From NCBI GenBank assembly GCA_949128115.1, contig OX421962.1:96460935-96524934 (forward strand): a stretch of 64,000 bases of DNA. Direction: 5' to 3'. A program made the translations under genes and the position numbers. How positions within the stretch are numbered: position 1 is the first letter of the stretch; each line of letters begins with the position of its first letter. Below, piece by piece: positions 25,883 through 35,734 of the stretch. This DNA comes from Anaspis maculata (taxonomy: Eukaryota; Arthropoda; Insecta; Coleoptera; Scraptiidae). The notes under the pieces are model-generated. The model was given only the letters and a program-made list of their open reading frames with translations. It did not search any database and was not told the DNA's origin.

Positions 25883-26562
25883 TATATGTCTAATTAGTCG
25901 ATGGTTAGATGATCATTATACAGATCGGTGGATTGGTAGAAGAGGACTCATTGAATGGCCTTCCAGATTACCGGACTTGGCTGCTACAGACTTCTTTCTA
26001 TGAGATCACTTGTAGTCTGTTGTTCTTAAAACTCAGCCGGAGTCGATTAATCAACTGCGGCGTAGAAATACCGAAGAATGTCGCGTGCTCTCAAGAGAAA
26101 CCTCCGAAAACGTTCGACAATAGTTCGAGAACAGGCTTCATTATTGCTTTAACAAAAACGTCAATCATTTTGAACACTAACTGTGAATATTCAGTCTTTC
26201 GTTCTGGTTTGAAGTAGTTAAAATTTGATTTATTGTAAAATTAATTTATTTAAATCAATGTGAGCCGCCCATTGAACAAATTTTTTTAAATTATTCGAAA
26301 ACTGCTCAAACAAAATATGGAATAATTGGTATCACTGGAAAGCATTTCTTGAGAGCTTTTCAATGATGAAAAACAAGTGGGGGGTTTCCGTTTGGAAAAA
26401 ATTAGTGGAGGGGGCTGGGGCTCAGACGCTGAGTCACTGACTCCACTATCGTGGTTCCTCCTCCATTCTGTCGAAACGGTTTTGGGCGATTCTCGATATC
26501 TGCTTTTGCTTTTGCAGACTTACCAGGCAATAATTGTAAGTTCAGAATTTGACACCCATACA

Positions 26563-26600
26563 TATGTACATATGTACATATGTACATACATACACTCATA
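26563..26600. repeat. ATGTACAT microsatellite
   Basis: Alternating atgtacat and catac units, at the edge of the transposase fossil. Only about 40 bases. Confidence 0.8.
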
Positions 26601-26867
26601 CATTACTGTACAATTTTGAGGTAGGTGGTACTATCGTGCCGTGTGATCAAACTGAATCCTAGGTTAGGCAGGCTATACCCAAATAGACTTGCCGAAAAAC
26701 TACCGAATTGGGAATTTGACTGAACGTTGCTGCCGGGAATGCAGATCATTGTAATTTGACTTAGCTCAGGAACACGTTCTACACGGCGCAGCTTGCCCAA
26801 ATCATAATTAGGAGATCATTTGATCACACGATATTTATTTTACAGCTAACAATAAAATATCCCACTC

Positions 26868-27182
26868 ACCTAATCGCTCTTGTACGAACTTTGATCTCCT
26901 GCTTTCGCAGAGTTGGCACCTCATAATCATCGCTTGATTGCTGGCTTGCGTCGGTCGAAAGTGGCTCCTTTCATACCTGCTAATTGATCCTAGAATGTTT
27001 TTGTACATTCTTCTGGAAACGTCTTGAGGATTCTTGCTACTGTTACTATTCATCGCAAAAGCTCTTGGAAAGTCCAGCAACTTGGCAATGAATTCGGCAA
27101 GCCGTCCGTACAGCTCCTCCGCCAATTCTACAAGTTTGTAGCTTATTCCTGAATTAAGAGTCTTCTGTGAGTATCGTAACAA
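26868..27182 (-). CDS. possible exon of unknown protein
   Basis: A minus-strand frame of about 105 residues looks more protein-like than other frames in the window. It is charged and helix-prone at first (ELAEELYGRLAEFIAKLL), then has SRYERSHFRPTQASNQ and ends with RCQLCESRRSKFV, a Cys-X2-Cys pair that could begin a zinc-binding tail. Directly after SKFVQERL the DNA reads ATTAG then GTGAGTGGG, a good splice donor at about 26868. The upstream side at 27182 reads ctcacag, a possible though weak acceptor. The cysteine pair recalls the C-terminal zinc finger of piggyBac-type transposases, but I cannot identify it. It could be a host exon, a transposase remnant or chance. Confidence 0.35.
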
Positions 27183-28181
27183 TAGGTGCTCGAGATTCCA
27201 CTACGCCCGAAATGGACAAATTGAGTCGAAAAAATTGAAACGTTCAACTCATTGTCATTATTTGATACACACGCATCATCAGCTTACTGTTAATGTTAGT
27301 TTTTTTAGTGTGTGAGTACTAAGCAAGTATAGAAATAAGTAGCCAACAATCGTATCCGTCTCCCTATATGAATCGTTTAGTCCAGTAAATGCAGAGCGGA
27401 CGCCATTCCTAATCGGAATCACTGATCAGTTATTTTATACGGTGGCGCACTAGAGAGAAAACCAGAAGTTATTGATTATTAATAGAGCTATGAGAGATCA
27501 TATACCTTTAGGCCAAAAATGCTAATTACCTATTCACTGAAGTTAATCGACCGAACGATTTTGTAATATAAAAAATGATCCCAAGATTGTATCGAATCTG
27601 TTCAGGAATCTCTTCAGCCTAAATGCCCTGCATAATTCTCCGAGAGCAACAGTTCAGAGGGGTTTTATGCGTATAAAGATGTAAGATGAATAGTGGTCGT
27701 ATATTCATCTATCTCGTGGAGGATAAATAATAGCCGGCTCCCCACGCCACTTGTTCTTCAACTTTTTATTGCTTCCGTAAGCTTCTTATACATTATTCAC
27801 TTAGGTAGGTATCGTGGATACACTGAAGTCAGTATATCTATCTACCAATCATTTCAAGACGTAACATTCAAAATATGTATAGTGAGTTGGAAGCAGGCAC
27901 GAAGCTAAGGGGTAGGCTATGCTCACCCCAAAATTTTTGTGCCCACCCTGGTGCCCACCCAGAACATTGTAACATTTTTATGCCGACACCAACAAACCGG
28001 AAGTTTGGAAAACACAAAAATTGTCATGGTCAATATATCAACTTTTCAACAATCAAATCCTAGACACACTTATCGGTGTCAAGTCATATTGATTGATGCA
28101 GCTCATTTGACTTCAGTTGAAAAGAACAGAAATTATGTGTAGATCAGATTTGTAAGGAAGATGAATCCCTCTATAAATAAA
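27183..28181. other. unassigned intergenic DNA
   Basis: No supportable gene. If the frame at 26868-27182 is an exon, its upstream part would lie here or beyond, but no matching exon is evident. Confidence 0.35.
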
Positions 28182-28183
28182 TA

Positions 28184-30161
28184 AACTGCTCAACAATGAA
28201 AGTGTTACAAAGCAAAAACTCACCCAATTTTGAACCGCTGTAACTTTTGATTGGCACAAACGATTTCAATTCTGTTTCAAGTACTGAAGAGCGTAATCTT
28301 TTGGCATTTTTCTTGTCAATATGAAATCCATAGAACCCCTTATAAAACTTCTACAGGGTGATGAACAGAGCAGTGCAAAATTGATTAAAGTTCAACATAC
28401 CTCCGTTTTCGTTAAAAAAAATTTCTGGGAGTATCAACACCAAACTTATGGAGAATGATGTGTTCCCTCGAAACGGTTTTTGAATTTTCGGGATTCCAGT
28501 CGAAACAGCCAAAATATGATTTTTTATTGTGAATACTCTGAATTATTCCTGTAGCAACACAAAAACATTAAAAACATTAGAACTTTTCATATCAAGATGA
28601 CGCCACTTGGTAGGCTTGTTCACTGAACAATTCTGAGCAATTTGATATGCAACACGTTCCTATTGTCTAGTGTAGGGGTGAAGAAAAGCCCAATTGGCAG
28701 CGTACCTTTTGGTACTACTCCTAAAATTTGGGTTTTTAGCATTGAAAATAGGTTAATTCTTACTCTCTCTAGTCAACATGGGACTACGTCATTAGAATTG
28801 GATTAACCACATTTCCGCCATTTTGGAATGTTTTGCCTTTACCTCAAATTTCAAAACATAGGCATGTTTGGCATCATTTCTTGAAATGTTGGTCCCCAAA
28901 ATGGGATTCTGTCAATAAGACCTGTCTATCTGTTTGTTTATCTATCTTTTTCCGAAAAAATATTTATAGAACTTTTAACCCAACCCCCTTTTTTCCCAAA
29001 ATTCTGAGTGTCCAATTTAATATTCTTGACCTCTCAATTCTTTTTAATGCAGTCAACGTCATATTGCATAGCATCGGAAGAGATAATTTTCTGTGGAAAA
29101 AATGCCACCCAAAATTCACCCTTTTGCTCCCCCCACCTTATCTCAAAAATCTAAAATGGCAATATCCACTTTGTGATACATCAAATTGAAGGAAATTAAA
29201 TTCTCTCCATGAACAAAATTTTTTCAAATTTTTTAAAACCCCCATTTTCCTCACAAAACACCCCAAATGTCTAATTTATTTGGAGAGGGGTTGAAAATTT
29301 CAAAAAAATTGTTTTCGGAAAGATAATTCAATTCCCTTCAATCTGATGTATCACAAAGTAGGTGGTATTTCGTTAAATTTTGAAGCTGAGGTGGGGGAGA
29401 GCAAAAGGGTCAATTTGGGTAGCACTTTTTCCACCGAAAATTCTTTTCTTCGATGTTTTCTATGATGACACTGACTGAATTAAAAACAATTGAGAGGTCC
29501 AGAATTAAAAAGAGGACAGTCAGAGAATGTTCAGGGCGAAGAAAGGTGGGGTTAAAAATCTTGTGAATATTCTTTTCAGAAAGAAAATTTGATCCTCTTC
29601 AATTTGATGTATCGCAAGGTAGGTCATGTCATTTGAAATTTCAAAGTTGAGGTGAGTGGGGGCAAGGGGGCTTAAGATAGAAATTTGCCAATTCATGTTT
29701 AAGATGCCCCCTTTGATATGAAAATCGACCTGTTTTTGCTCGAAGGAATATTCACTAGGAATCGGGAGTTATTGCAGGTGGATAGTTTTTAAATGATCAC
29801 CCGGTGCAGTATTCACAATAAAAAATCACATTTTGGCTGTTTCGACTGGAATCCCGAAAATTCAAAAACCGTTTCGAGGGAACACATCATTCTTCATAAA
29901 TTTGGTGTTAATACTCCCAAAAAAAATTTTTGGCGGAAACGGGGGTATGTTGAACTTTCATCAATTTTGCACTGCTCTGTTCATCACCCTGTAGAAAATT
30001 TATGAAAAGATCTATGCATTTCATATCGACAAGGAAGATGGCCAAAAGATTGGGCTATATAGTTCTTGAAACAAAACCAGAAACAGATGTGCCAATAAAA
30101 AGTTATAGCGGTTCAAAATTGGGTGATTTTTGCTTTGTAACACTTTCATTGTTGAGCAGTT
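28184..30161. mobile_element. palindromic TA-flanked element, AACTGCTC ends, 1978 bp
   Basis: The left end AACTGCTCAACAATGAAAGT is the exact complement of the right end. TA stands outside both (28182-28183 and 30162-30163). The arms are inverted copies from the ends to a turn near 29250: for instance the block with cgaaacggtttttgaatttt recurs reversed at about 29860, and cctctcaattctttttaat reversed near 29500. Short terminal identity (AACTGCTC) is shared with the element at 61035-62880 although the arms are unrelated. No transposase frame. Confidence 0.88.
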
Positions 30162-30163
30162 TA

Positions 30164-30530
30164 GTTGAGTACCTACTATTATTGCTGAAAAAAATTGAAA
30201 TAATAATCACTGATACCTACCCACACTTGAAAAATTCAAAACAAAAACTCGCTTGGGTACATAGTTTTTCTCAATGCAAAATTGAGAAATCAAAATGTTC
30301 TGGGTATTATCATCAGCATTATTATTATTATTATTTCGCCTGCGGCGCTATTACCTGTTGTGCCCACCACAAATCTATTGGGCCCAGACCTGGCCCACCT
30401 GATATTGGAAGTCTTGCTCCGTGCCTGGTTGGAAGAGGCCTGCCTCCAAAGAAACGAACAAGTATGAGGTTTCAATTCGCGTTTCACATTACAAAAATAA
30501 CAATGACTCATAAAGTTTACAAATGCATTG
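30164..30530. other. unassigned DNA with ATT microsatellite
   Basis: An (ATT)n tract lies at about 30318-30340. A GC-richer stretch follows (cctgcggcgctattacctg and onward) that resembles a piece of a dispersed retroelement but has no identifiable motif. The segment ends at a long G run (about 30530-30543). Confidence 0.35.
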
Positions 30531-30544
30531 GGGGGGGGGGGGGG

Positions 30545-31129
30545 CGTTGAAACACCGAATATGCCAGTTTAAAAAAAGTTCAAACTTGTTTCATAGGAAA
30601 TTAAGGCTTTATGTTAATGGGACCAAATTTGTATTTGATCAGGGCAAAACCTGTTCGATTTGCAACACCGACGAAGTCTACCTCTACCATTTGGTTTGTA
30701 ACTGTCCTATTTTTACAAGATCGAGGAATCGCTGGCTGGTCGGTCATATAAGTCTTCAAGCTACACGCGAGGAATTTCACTTTTTGTTCGCCAATATTTG
30801 CATTGAAAAGCTCATCAATATTCTTCACTTTTTCTCGGCAGTCGAGAAGTTCCTGTCTCTGATTGAGGAATAGTGCTCGATGGATCTTGCTGGGCCTCTT
30901 ATTCTGTGGCTCCTGCGGTTGGATATAATTTTTGGCACACCTCCATTGTTTTGTCCCTACTTTATTTTTGTTAATTGAGTACATAATATTTAGTTACTTT
31001 TATCAATTATTATCATTGTATTTACCTAATTTTTGAGTTAATATCTGAAAAAGATTGTGTACCTGCCTATTTATTTTATTTTTTATTTTTTACTTTTCTT
31101 TGTATACCCCAAGGGTTTAAACAAATAAA

Positions 31130-31160
<31 letters not shown>

Positions 31161-31162
31161 CA
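30545..31162 (+). mobile_element. 5'-truncated non-LTR retrotransposon 3' end
   Basis: The plus strand encodes the last roughly 110 residues of a LINE-type ORF2: LRLYVNGTKFVFDQGKTCSI followed by CNTDEVYLYHLVCNCPIF. The C-X2-C...H...C arrangement is the zinc-binding knuckle found after the reverse transcriptase domain in many insect LINEs. The frame stops at 30871-30873, after which an AT-rich 3' untranslated tract leads to aaacaaataaattacatacat and a (CATA)n tail to 31162. The reverse transcriptase and endonuclease domains are missing, as usual for aborted target-primed insertion. The left end lies at or in a run of G residues. Confidence 0.75.
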
Positions 31163-32074
31163 AAACACTCAAGGAAGCCCAAAAAAAATTTCTTTCTGCT
31201 GGGCCGTCCAACTTGCGGAATTTCGATTTCATAGTAGGAGAGACGCGAACCAATATTCAACCTAGGCTGCAGGCGCAGATAGTTTGGTTTTAGTGGAGAA
31301 TATTCTTCCATGCCGTGTTTCATTGCAGTACTACAAAACGCAGAGTCGTTAGGTATGAGTAGGTATATTTTTCACTGAAACCAAATCGCCTGACCTAGAT
31401 CAAATATATCTGACCGTCTCCCCTACTGAAAAATCGACATTTCAAAAATTTGACGGTTCAGCAAAATTTTTTTTTTTTTGGGCTTTCTTGAACGTTTCTG
31501 AGTCATGTAGCGTGGAAATCACCAATAAAAGAGTTCGAGGTCTCTATTCCTGAAAAAATTTTGAGTGATATCCAAAGCGGACATTAAAAGAAATGCTCCT
31601 GGAAAAAGTGAACTGAAGGAAGAGGTCACCACTTCTTTGGAAAATACCACTGCAAGAAATTTTTCTTCATAATTAGGCCCTCGGAATGCGATTTAGTTGG
31701 GAACGCAACAAATCATATCAATTTATCGTTTCCTTGCATATAAGAAAAAAGAAAAACTTCTTTTTTGACCTCAGCCAAAGAAATTTTATTTCAAGTGTGA
31801 GGAATGGAACGGACACGACGATAATTGCTAAAAACATTTTCAATAGACCCGTAAGCTTCTTTTATGGCACACATGACGATACCCAATGATCATTTCGTGA
31901 AAGTTCTTGCATCTTGAAAATTTGGAGGGCCCCCATGGGCCCCCTAAGAGACGAAATATGGAGTGCTGCGGGTCAATTCGCTTGTTTTGGTATAAGGTAC
32001 GCCCATGCAAAATTTCGTTACTCTACTCCAAAATGCAGTATCGATGTGTTTTTAGATGTGTCCGCTTCCACTAT
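31163..32074. mobile_element. partial palindromic element (loop and right arm)
   Basis: This matches 36296-37192 in direct orientation, beginning aaaacactcaaggaagccca and ending gcttccacTA. In the full element at 35735-37192 a left arm precedes the loop. Here that arm is missing and the LINE tail abuts the loop instead. The right edge at 32074 adjoins TACCTAACAAACACACC, the LRR-unit sequence also present uninterrupted at 60747. Confidence 0.75.
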
Positions 32075-32075
32075 A

Positions 32076-33856
32076 CCTAACAAACACACCAAAACACAGA
32101 CTTGATAGCAAATTATCAAGAAATATTATTATTATCACGCCAATGCATAACGTTTATTGTACAAAGTGTTTCAATTTCATCATTCAAAGTCATTTTGGCA
32201 AGCAGATTGCTGTGGATCAATCAGTGAAAAGTTAAAATAAGTGGCTGCATCGAACTTTTATTTGATATACAGATGAACCACCAGTTCCGAAAATTTCATT
32301 CTTTTCGCGGAGCTATCTTGAAATAGTCATATGATTCTTGAGTCACCCTGTATCCTTAACAGGAAATAAAAGTGAGAAAACAGTGAACAGTCACAATCGC
32401 GGTTGATAAATTGTGCCAATCAGTCGATGAAAAACAATTCCCAAAAATCGTTTTGAATAACGGAAATAAATTGGGGCGAAGTCATAATATTTTAACCTCT
32501 TGGTATCTTTTAAAATGAACTTCTTTATCTAGATATTTTTATGTTTTTCTGTGAGTTTGATATGTTGCTCTGGATTCGGAACGTGATACTTTTGAGACAC
32601 CCTTAATTTCCAAATCTGGCTTTCTCTTATTATTCTTCCAATTCAATTCAGTTCAATCAAGAAAATCCTAATTACCGTTTTTTTTTATGAAGAAATTCCA
32701 AAAAAGTGCTCCCCCAATTTTTTGCGCTGGTATATTAAGGCTGTGTTCTCAGCCGGTCAAAACTATTTTGAGGATTTCTTCCTAAAAAATGGAGATGAAA
32801 CCTCAATTTTTCTTTATACGGCGTTGTATATTTATATTACAAAATTGAGTACGAAGCGTTTTTCCAATTTTGTGGAAAACATTTTTTTCTATGTTGACAA
32901 TTTTTTTCGGAGAACTACTCTGTACTGAAATTTCTACGTCTTTCAAAATTGGAAAACAGTTGATAATTTTTTTGTTTGTCAAAAAATGTCTCCGTAATCC
33001 TTTAGAAATTTTTCTACTGCTCTAGGACTATTGGGCCCCTAAAAAATTTAGGTAATCCAAACGGAAACAAGGTGGACAAACATTTTAATGGAGTCCCATC
33101 ATAAAATCTCTACACTCTTTATCTTTATTTTAAAGAGAGAGATATTGCTACCCTGCGCATACGCAGCCTTAACCGTAGAGATGATTTGATCGATTTTGAG
33201 AAATGAAACGCTGGTTTCGATTGGGAAGCTCTTTATTGAATGGATTACGACAGTTAACATGGTGTTGCGGAAAATCGCGCTTGCGCAACAATAACAGAAC
33301 ATGACCAAAATAAATTTGCGAAATATAATTTTGGGGAATGTTACGACTACTCATAAAATAATGGAAGATAAAATATGCTACAGAACAGGTCAATAATATA
33401 TGACAATAACAATATGAAGCCGATGTGAAAGAAGATGCCGCGTGAGCTCAGAGTCCTCTTGGTAGTTTTTGCGGTATTGTGTTTGACTGGCCGGTGAACT
33501 AGATAAATTTTCAATTGCTCTTAGAAGTTTCGTATTCTCCGCAGCTTCCAGCGCTCAATTTCCATTCCTTTCAAAGTCGTTGCAGTGCTGCAGATGAAGT
33601 TTTCTCAATAGAATAACCTTGTGAAACTAGCTCTTGTTTACTCGTCTACCATCAGTATCAAATATTGTCCAAGTAATTTGGGAAGATATAGCTCAGTTGT
33701 GAACACTTCTGAGTTAGTTAAACAGCAGATACAATTTCCGCAAACATGATGAGTTAATTAATGTTCCAGGATGAAATTGTTGGATTGCGTGTAAAAACTA
33801 AGTTTATGAAATTCTGAACAATCAGAAAGAGGGAGTATTTTTCACAAATGGTTGTT
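32076..33856. repeat. LRR unit 1, gene-downstream spacer
   Basis: This stretch is repeated in direct orientation in unit 3 (60750-61034 and 62883-64000), and from 33340 also in unit 2 (57540-57961). Landmarks are acacagacttgatagc, gagtcaccctgtatccttaa, aggctgtgttctcagc and cgattttgagaaatgaaac. It lies downstream of the LRR gene on the gene's strand. A minus-strand AATAAA at about 33229 could serve polyadenylation, but it is 620 bases beyond the stop. The short frames here, such as 33099-33308, are shared by the copies but have no recognised domain. Confidence 0.75.
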
Positions 33857-35209
33857 CTATAAGTATACTTCAACAGATTTTGGCAATTCCTTCAAGCCAG
33901 CACTTCCAGAAAGAGAAATTCCGTTTCTAGACAGATGCAACTCTTGCAGACTGGGTAAGTTATTGAACGTTCCAGATTGTACCTGTTTGATTCTATTGCG
34001 AGACAAGAACAGAAATATTAAGTCGCTCAAGTCTTGGAGCGCATCAACCGGTATATTTTCCAAATGGTTACTTTGCAAGTACAAGTGTGATAATTTTGGA
34101 ATCGATCTAAACGCACCTCTTTCGATAACAGAGATTCTGTTTTCATCCAAATTTAGTACGTGTAAATCGTTCAGTCCTTCAAAACAACCACTTTCGAGAG
34201 AAACGATTTCATTCTTAGACAAATCTAAATTGTATAACTGGCTCAAGCCTTGGAAGATACCAACGGGTATATTGCTCAACCGGTTGTTTTTCAACCATAG
34301 AGTGAACAATTTTGGCATTCCTTTCAAAGCGTTCCTCTCGATTAGAGAAATTGAATTTTCTGTCAGATCAAGTTTAGTTAGATTATTCAGATCTTCAAAA
34401 GTATTATTTGCAAGAATTTCGATATTATTCTGAGACAATTCTAGAACAATTAAACTTCTGAAACCTTGGAACGCATCAACTGGTATCGTTTTCAAACGGT
34501 TGTATTGTAAGTGTAAAAACTTCAATTTTGGTAATTTTTGCAAAGCACCTTTTTCGATTACGGAAATTTCATTTTCGTGAAGATCTAATGTTTCTAAGTC
34601 GCTTAACCCTTCAAACAGATTACTTTCCAGAGCAACAATTTTATTGTTGTACAACTTTAAAGTTTTCAAGCGGCTCAAGCCTTGAAACGCCCCAGCTGGT
34701 ATATTTTTCAAACGGTTGGAATCTAAATATAATACATTCAATTCAGGCATTCCTCCCAAAGCACTTGTTTCGATGATAGAAATTTTGTTTGCACTCAGAA
34801 ATAGATCTTGTAAATTGGTTAGCCCTTTAAAAGTGTTATTCTTTAGAGTAGCGATTTCATTTCCACCCAAATACAGTTCATTTACACTGCCAAGCTTAAC
34901 AAACGCTTCTGGCTTTATTTCTTCAATGTGAATTCCCATCAGCTGCAAAATGTTTAGTTTTTCAGCTCCTGGAAAATTCGACAGAAATAACGGAGGCAAC
35001 TGGGTGATGTTTGATTTTTCAATTCCAAATGTTATAAGAGTATTTTCAAGGTGAAAATTGTTGACCATTGTGGATGTTACGTCAGACTGAGATAAACCGG
35101 AACATGTAATGGAACCTTTCTGTTCATTGATGGAAGATTCTGTACAAAGAGCCTTAGTTTCTGAGCAAAACCAGGCAAATAACACAACCAGTATTATCAC
35201 AGACTTCAT
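33857..35209 (-). CDS. secreted leucine-rich-repeat protein, 450 residues
   Basis: An intact single-exon reading frame starts at the ATG at 35207-35209 and ends in TAG at 33857-33859. Residues 1-20 form a signal peptide (MKSVIILVVLFAWFCSETKA). Residues 22-36 hold a cysteine pair typical of an LRR N-cap. From about residue 85 leucine-rich repeats follow, with fourteen at exact 24-residue spacing whose cores begin near 109, 133, 157 and on to 421 (pattern LxxLxLxxNxI). They group into a 72-residue super-repeat seen about four times (130-417). N-glycosylation sequons occur at N67, N124, N268 and N276. There is no transmembrane segment, GPI signal or cysteine C-cap, so it should be secreted. Bases upstream (ttgatttgttccag, then ATTACC, then the ATG) resemble a splice acceptor, suggesting an untranslated first exon. 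Such proteins bind ligands or mediate recognition; the specific role is unknown. Confidence 0.88.
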   Translation of the reverse strand: MKSVIILVVLFAWFCSETKALCTESSINEQKGSITCSGLSQSDVTSTMVNNFHLENTLITFGIEKSNITQLPPLFLSNFPGAEKLNILQLMGIHIEEIKPEAFVKLGSVNELYLGGNEIATLKNNTFKGLTNLQDLFLSANKISIIETSALGGMPELNVLYLDSNRLKNIPAGAFQGLSRLKTLKLYNNKIVALESNLFEGLSDLETLDLHENEISVIEKGALQKLPKLKFLHLQYNRLKTIPVDAFQGFRSLIVLELSQNNIEILANNTFEDLNNLTKLDLTENSISLIERNALKGMPKLFTLWLKNNRLSNIPVGIFQGLSQLYNLDLSKNEIVSLESGCFEGLNDLHVLNLDENRISVIERGAFRSIPKLSHLYLQSNHLENIPVDALQDLSDLIFLFLSRNRIKQVQSGTFNNLPSLQELHLSRNGISLSGSAGLKELPKSVEVYL

Positions 35210-35733
35210 GGTAATCTGGAACAAATCAAATTAATTACCAATTTATTCTCTCGCTAGGGTATCATTGAAATAGGAGTGCAATTTGTTGATCGAGTTTCTT
35301 AATAGTAATACCTAATGACGAATTTAGAGAATCGCCAATCGTGAGTCGAGGTCAGATAACAATGCCTAACTCACAGCCGTTTGTACCAATGAATTCAATC
35401 ATGAAATAGTTGATTGTGGATCTCCTCTGGTGAAAATCAGCTTAGTGGCCGTTCGAAAACGGAAAATGCAGTTTCACGAAAGAGTATAGAGAAATGTTAA
35501 GTTCACAAGAGCACAGCTTGCATGCATTTCCTGAGGCTAATCGAGCGTTGAGTGTGTCGTCATTTATACCTCGAGTTCATCAGAAAAAATTCTCAGTTAG
35601 AGCCATTTTACCTTGCGATCAAACCCTTTGGTACAACCGGAGGTGATACTCGTAAATTCGTTTGAATACTGTCAATAACCGTTGTATTCTCAGGACCAGA
35701 TAATGATCTAGACCAACTGATCCGAAAGTTTTT
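35210..35733 (-). promoter_or_regulatory. likely 5' flank and promoter region of the LRR gene
   Basis: The possible 3' splice site at 35210-35224 would place the transcription start somewhere upstream. The section at 35520-35700 (gcatgcatttcctgaggct, caaaccctttggtacaac, caataaccgttgtattctc) is kept beside the broken second copy at 60359-60515, so this flank was duplicated with the gene. No clear TATA or initiator could be assigned. Confidence 0.4.
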
Positions 35734-35734
35734 A

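Larger units (their letters stand above)
23706..26562 (+). pseudogene. degraded mariner-family transposase (copy 2), interrupted by hAT element
   Basis: Same transposase family as copy 1, on the plus strand and longer. Before the interruption the reading gives RRIEFCEVMSVITQRIT and the first catalytic block FSDECTFT (about 23740-23860). After 25478 come TNKIVATAV, THPVP-like and DLDGNPNF remnants, and from about 25909 the third catalytic region and the C-terminal QEKPPKTFDNSSRTG stretch. The sequence is broken by a 1.6-kb hAT insertion (23869-25469), a 106-bp MITE (25777-25882), stops and frameshifts. The acidic residue of the second catalytic block appears lost. The right terminus is near 26562, where ttgtaagttcagaatttgac is similar to the end of copy 1. 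Confidence 0.8.

Noticed and set aside
30002..30550. 182-codon plus-strand frame
   Set aside because: It crosses the end of a palindrome, an ATT microsatellite and a G run; composition changes along it and no domain is seen.
33852..34433. 193-codon plus-strand frame
   Set aside because: It is the antisense shadow of the intact LRR gene; the minus-strand frame has a signal peptide and regular repeats.
35210..35224. Upstream start five codons before the LRR ATG
   Set aside because: The first codon there is TTG. The ATG at 35207-35209 directly precedes a textbook signal peptide, and the upstream bases look like a splice acceptor.
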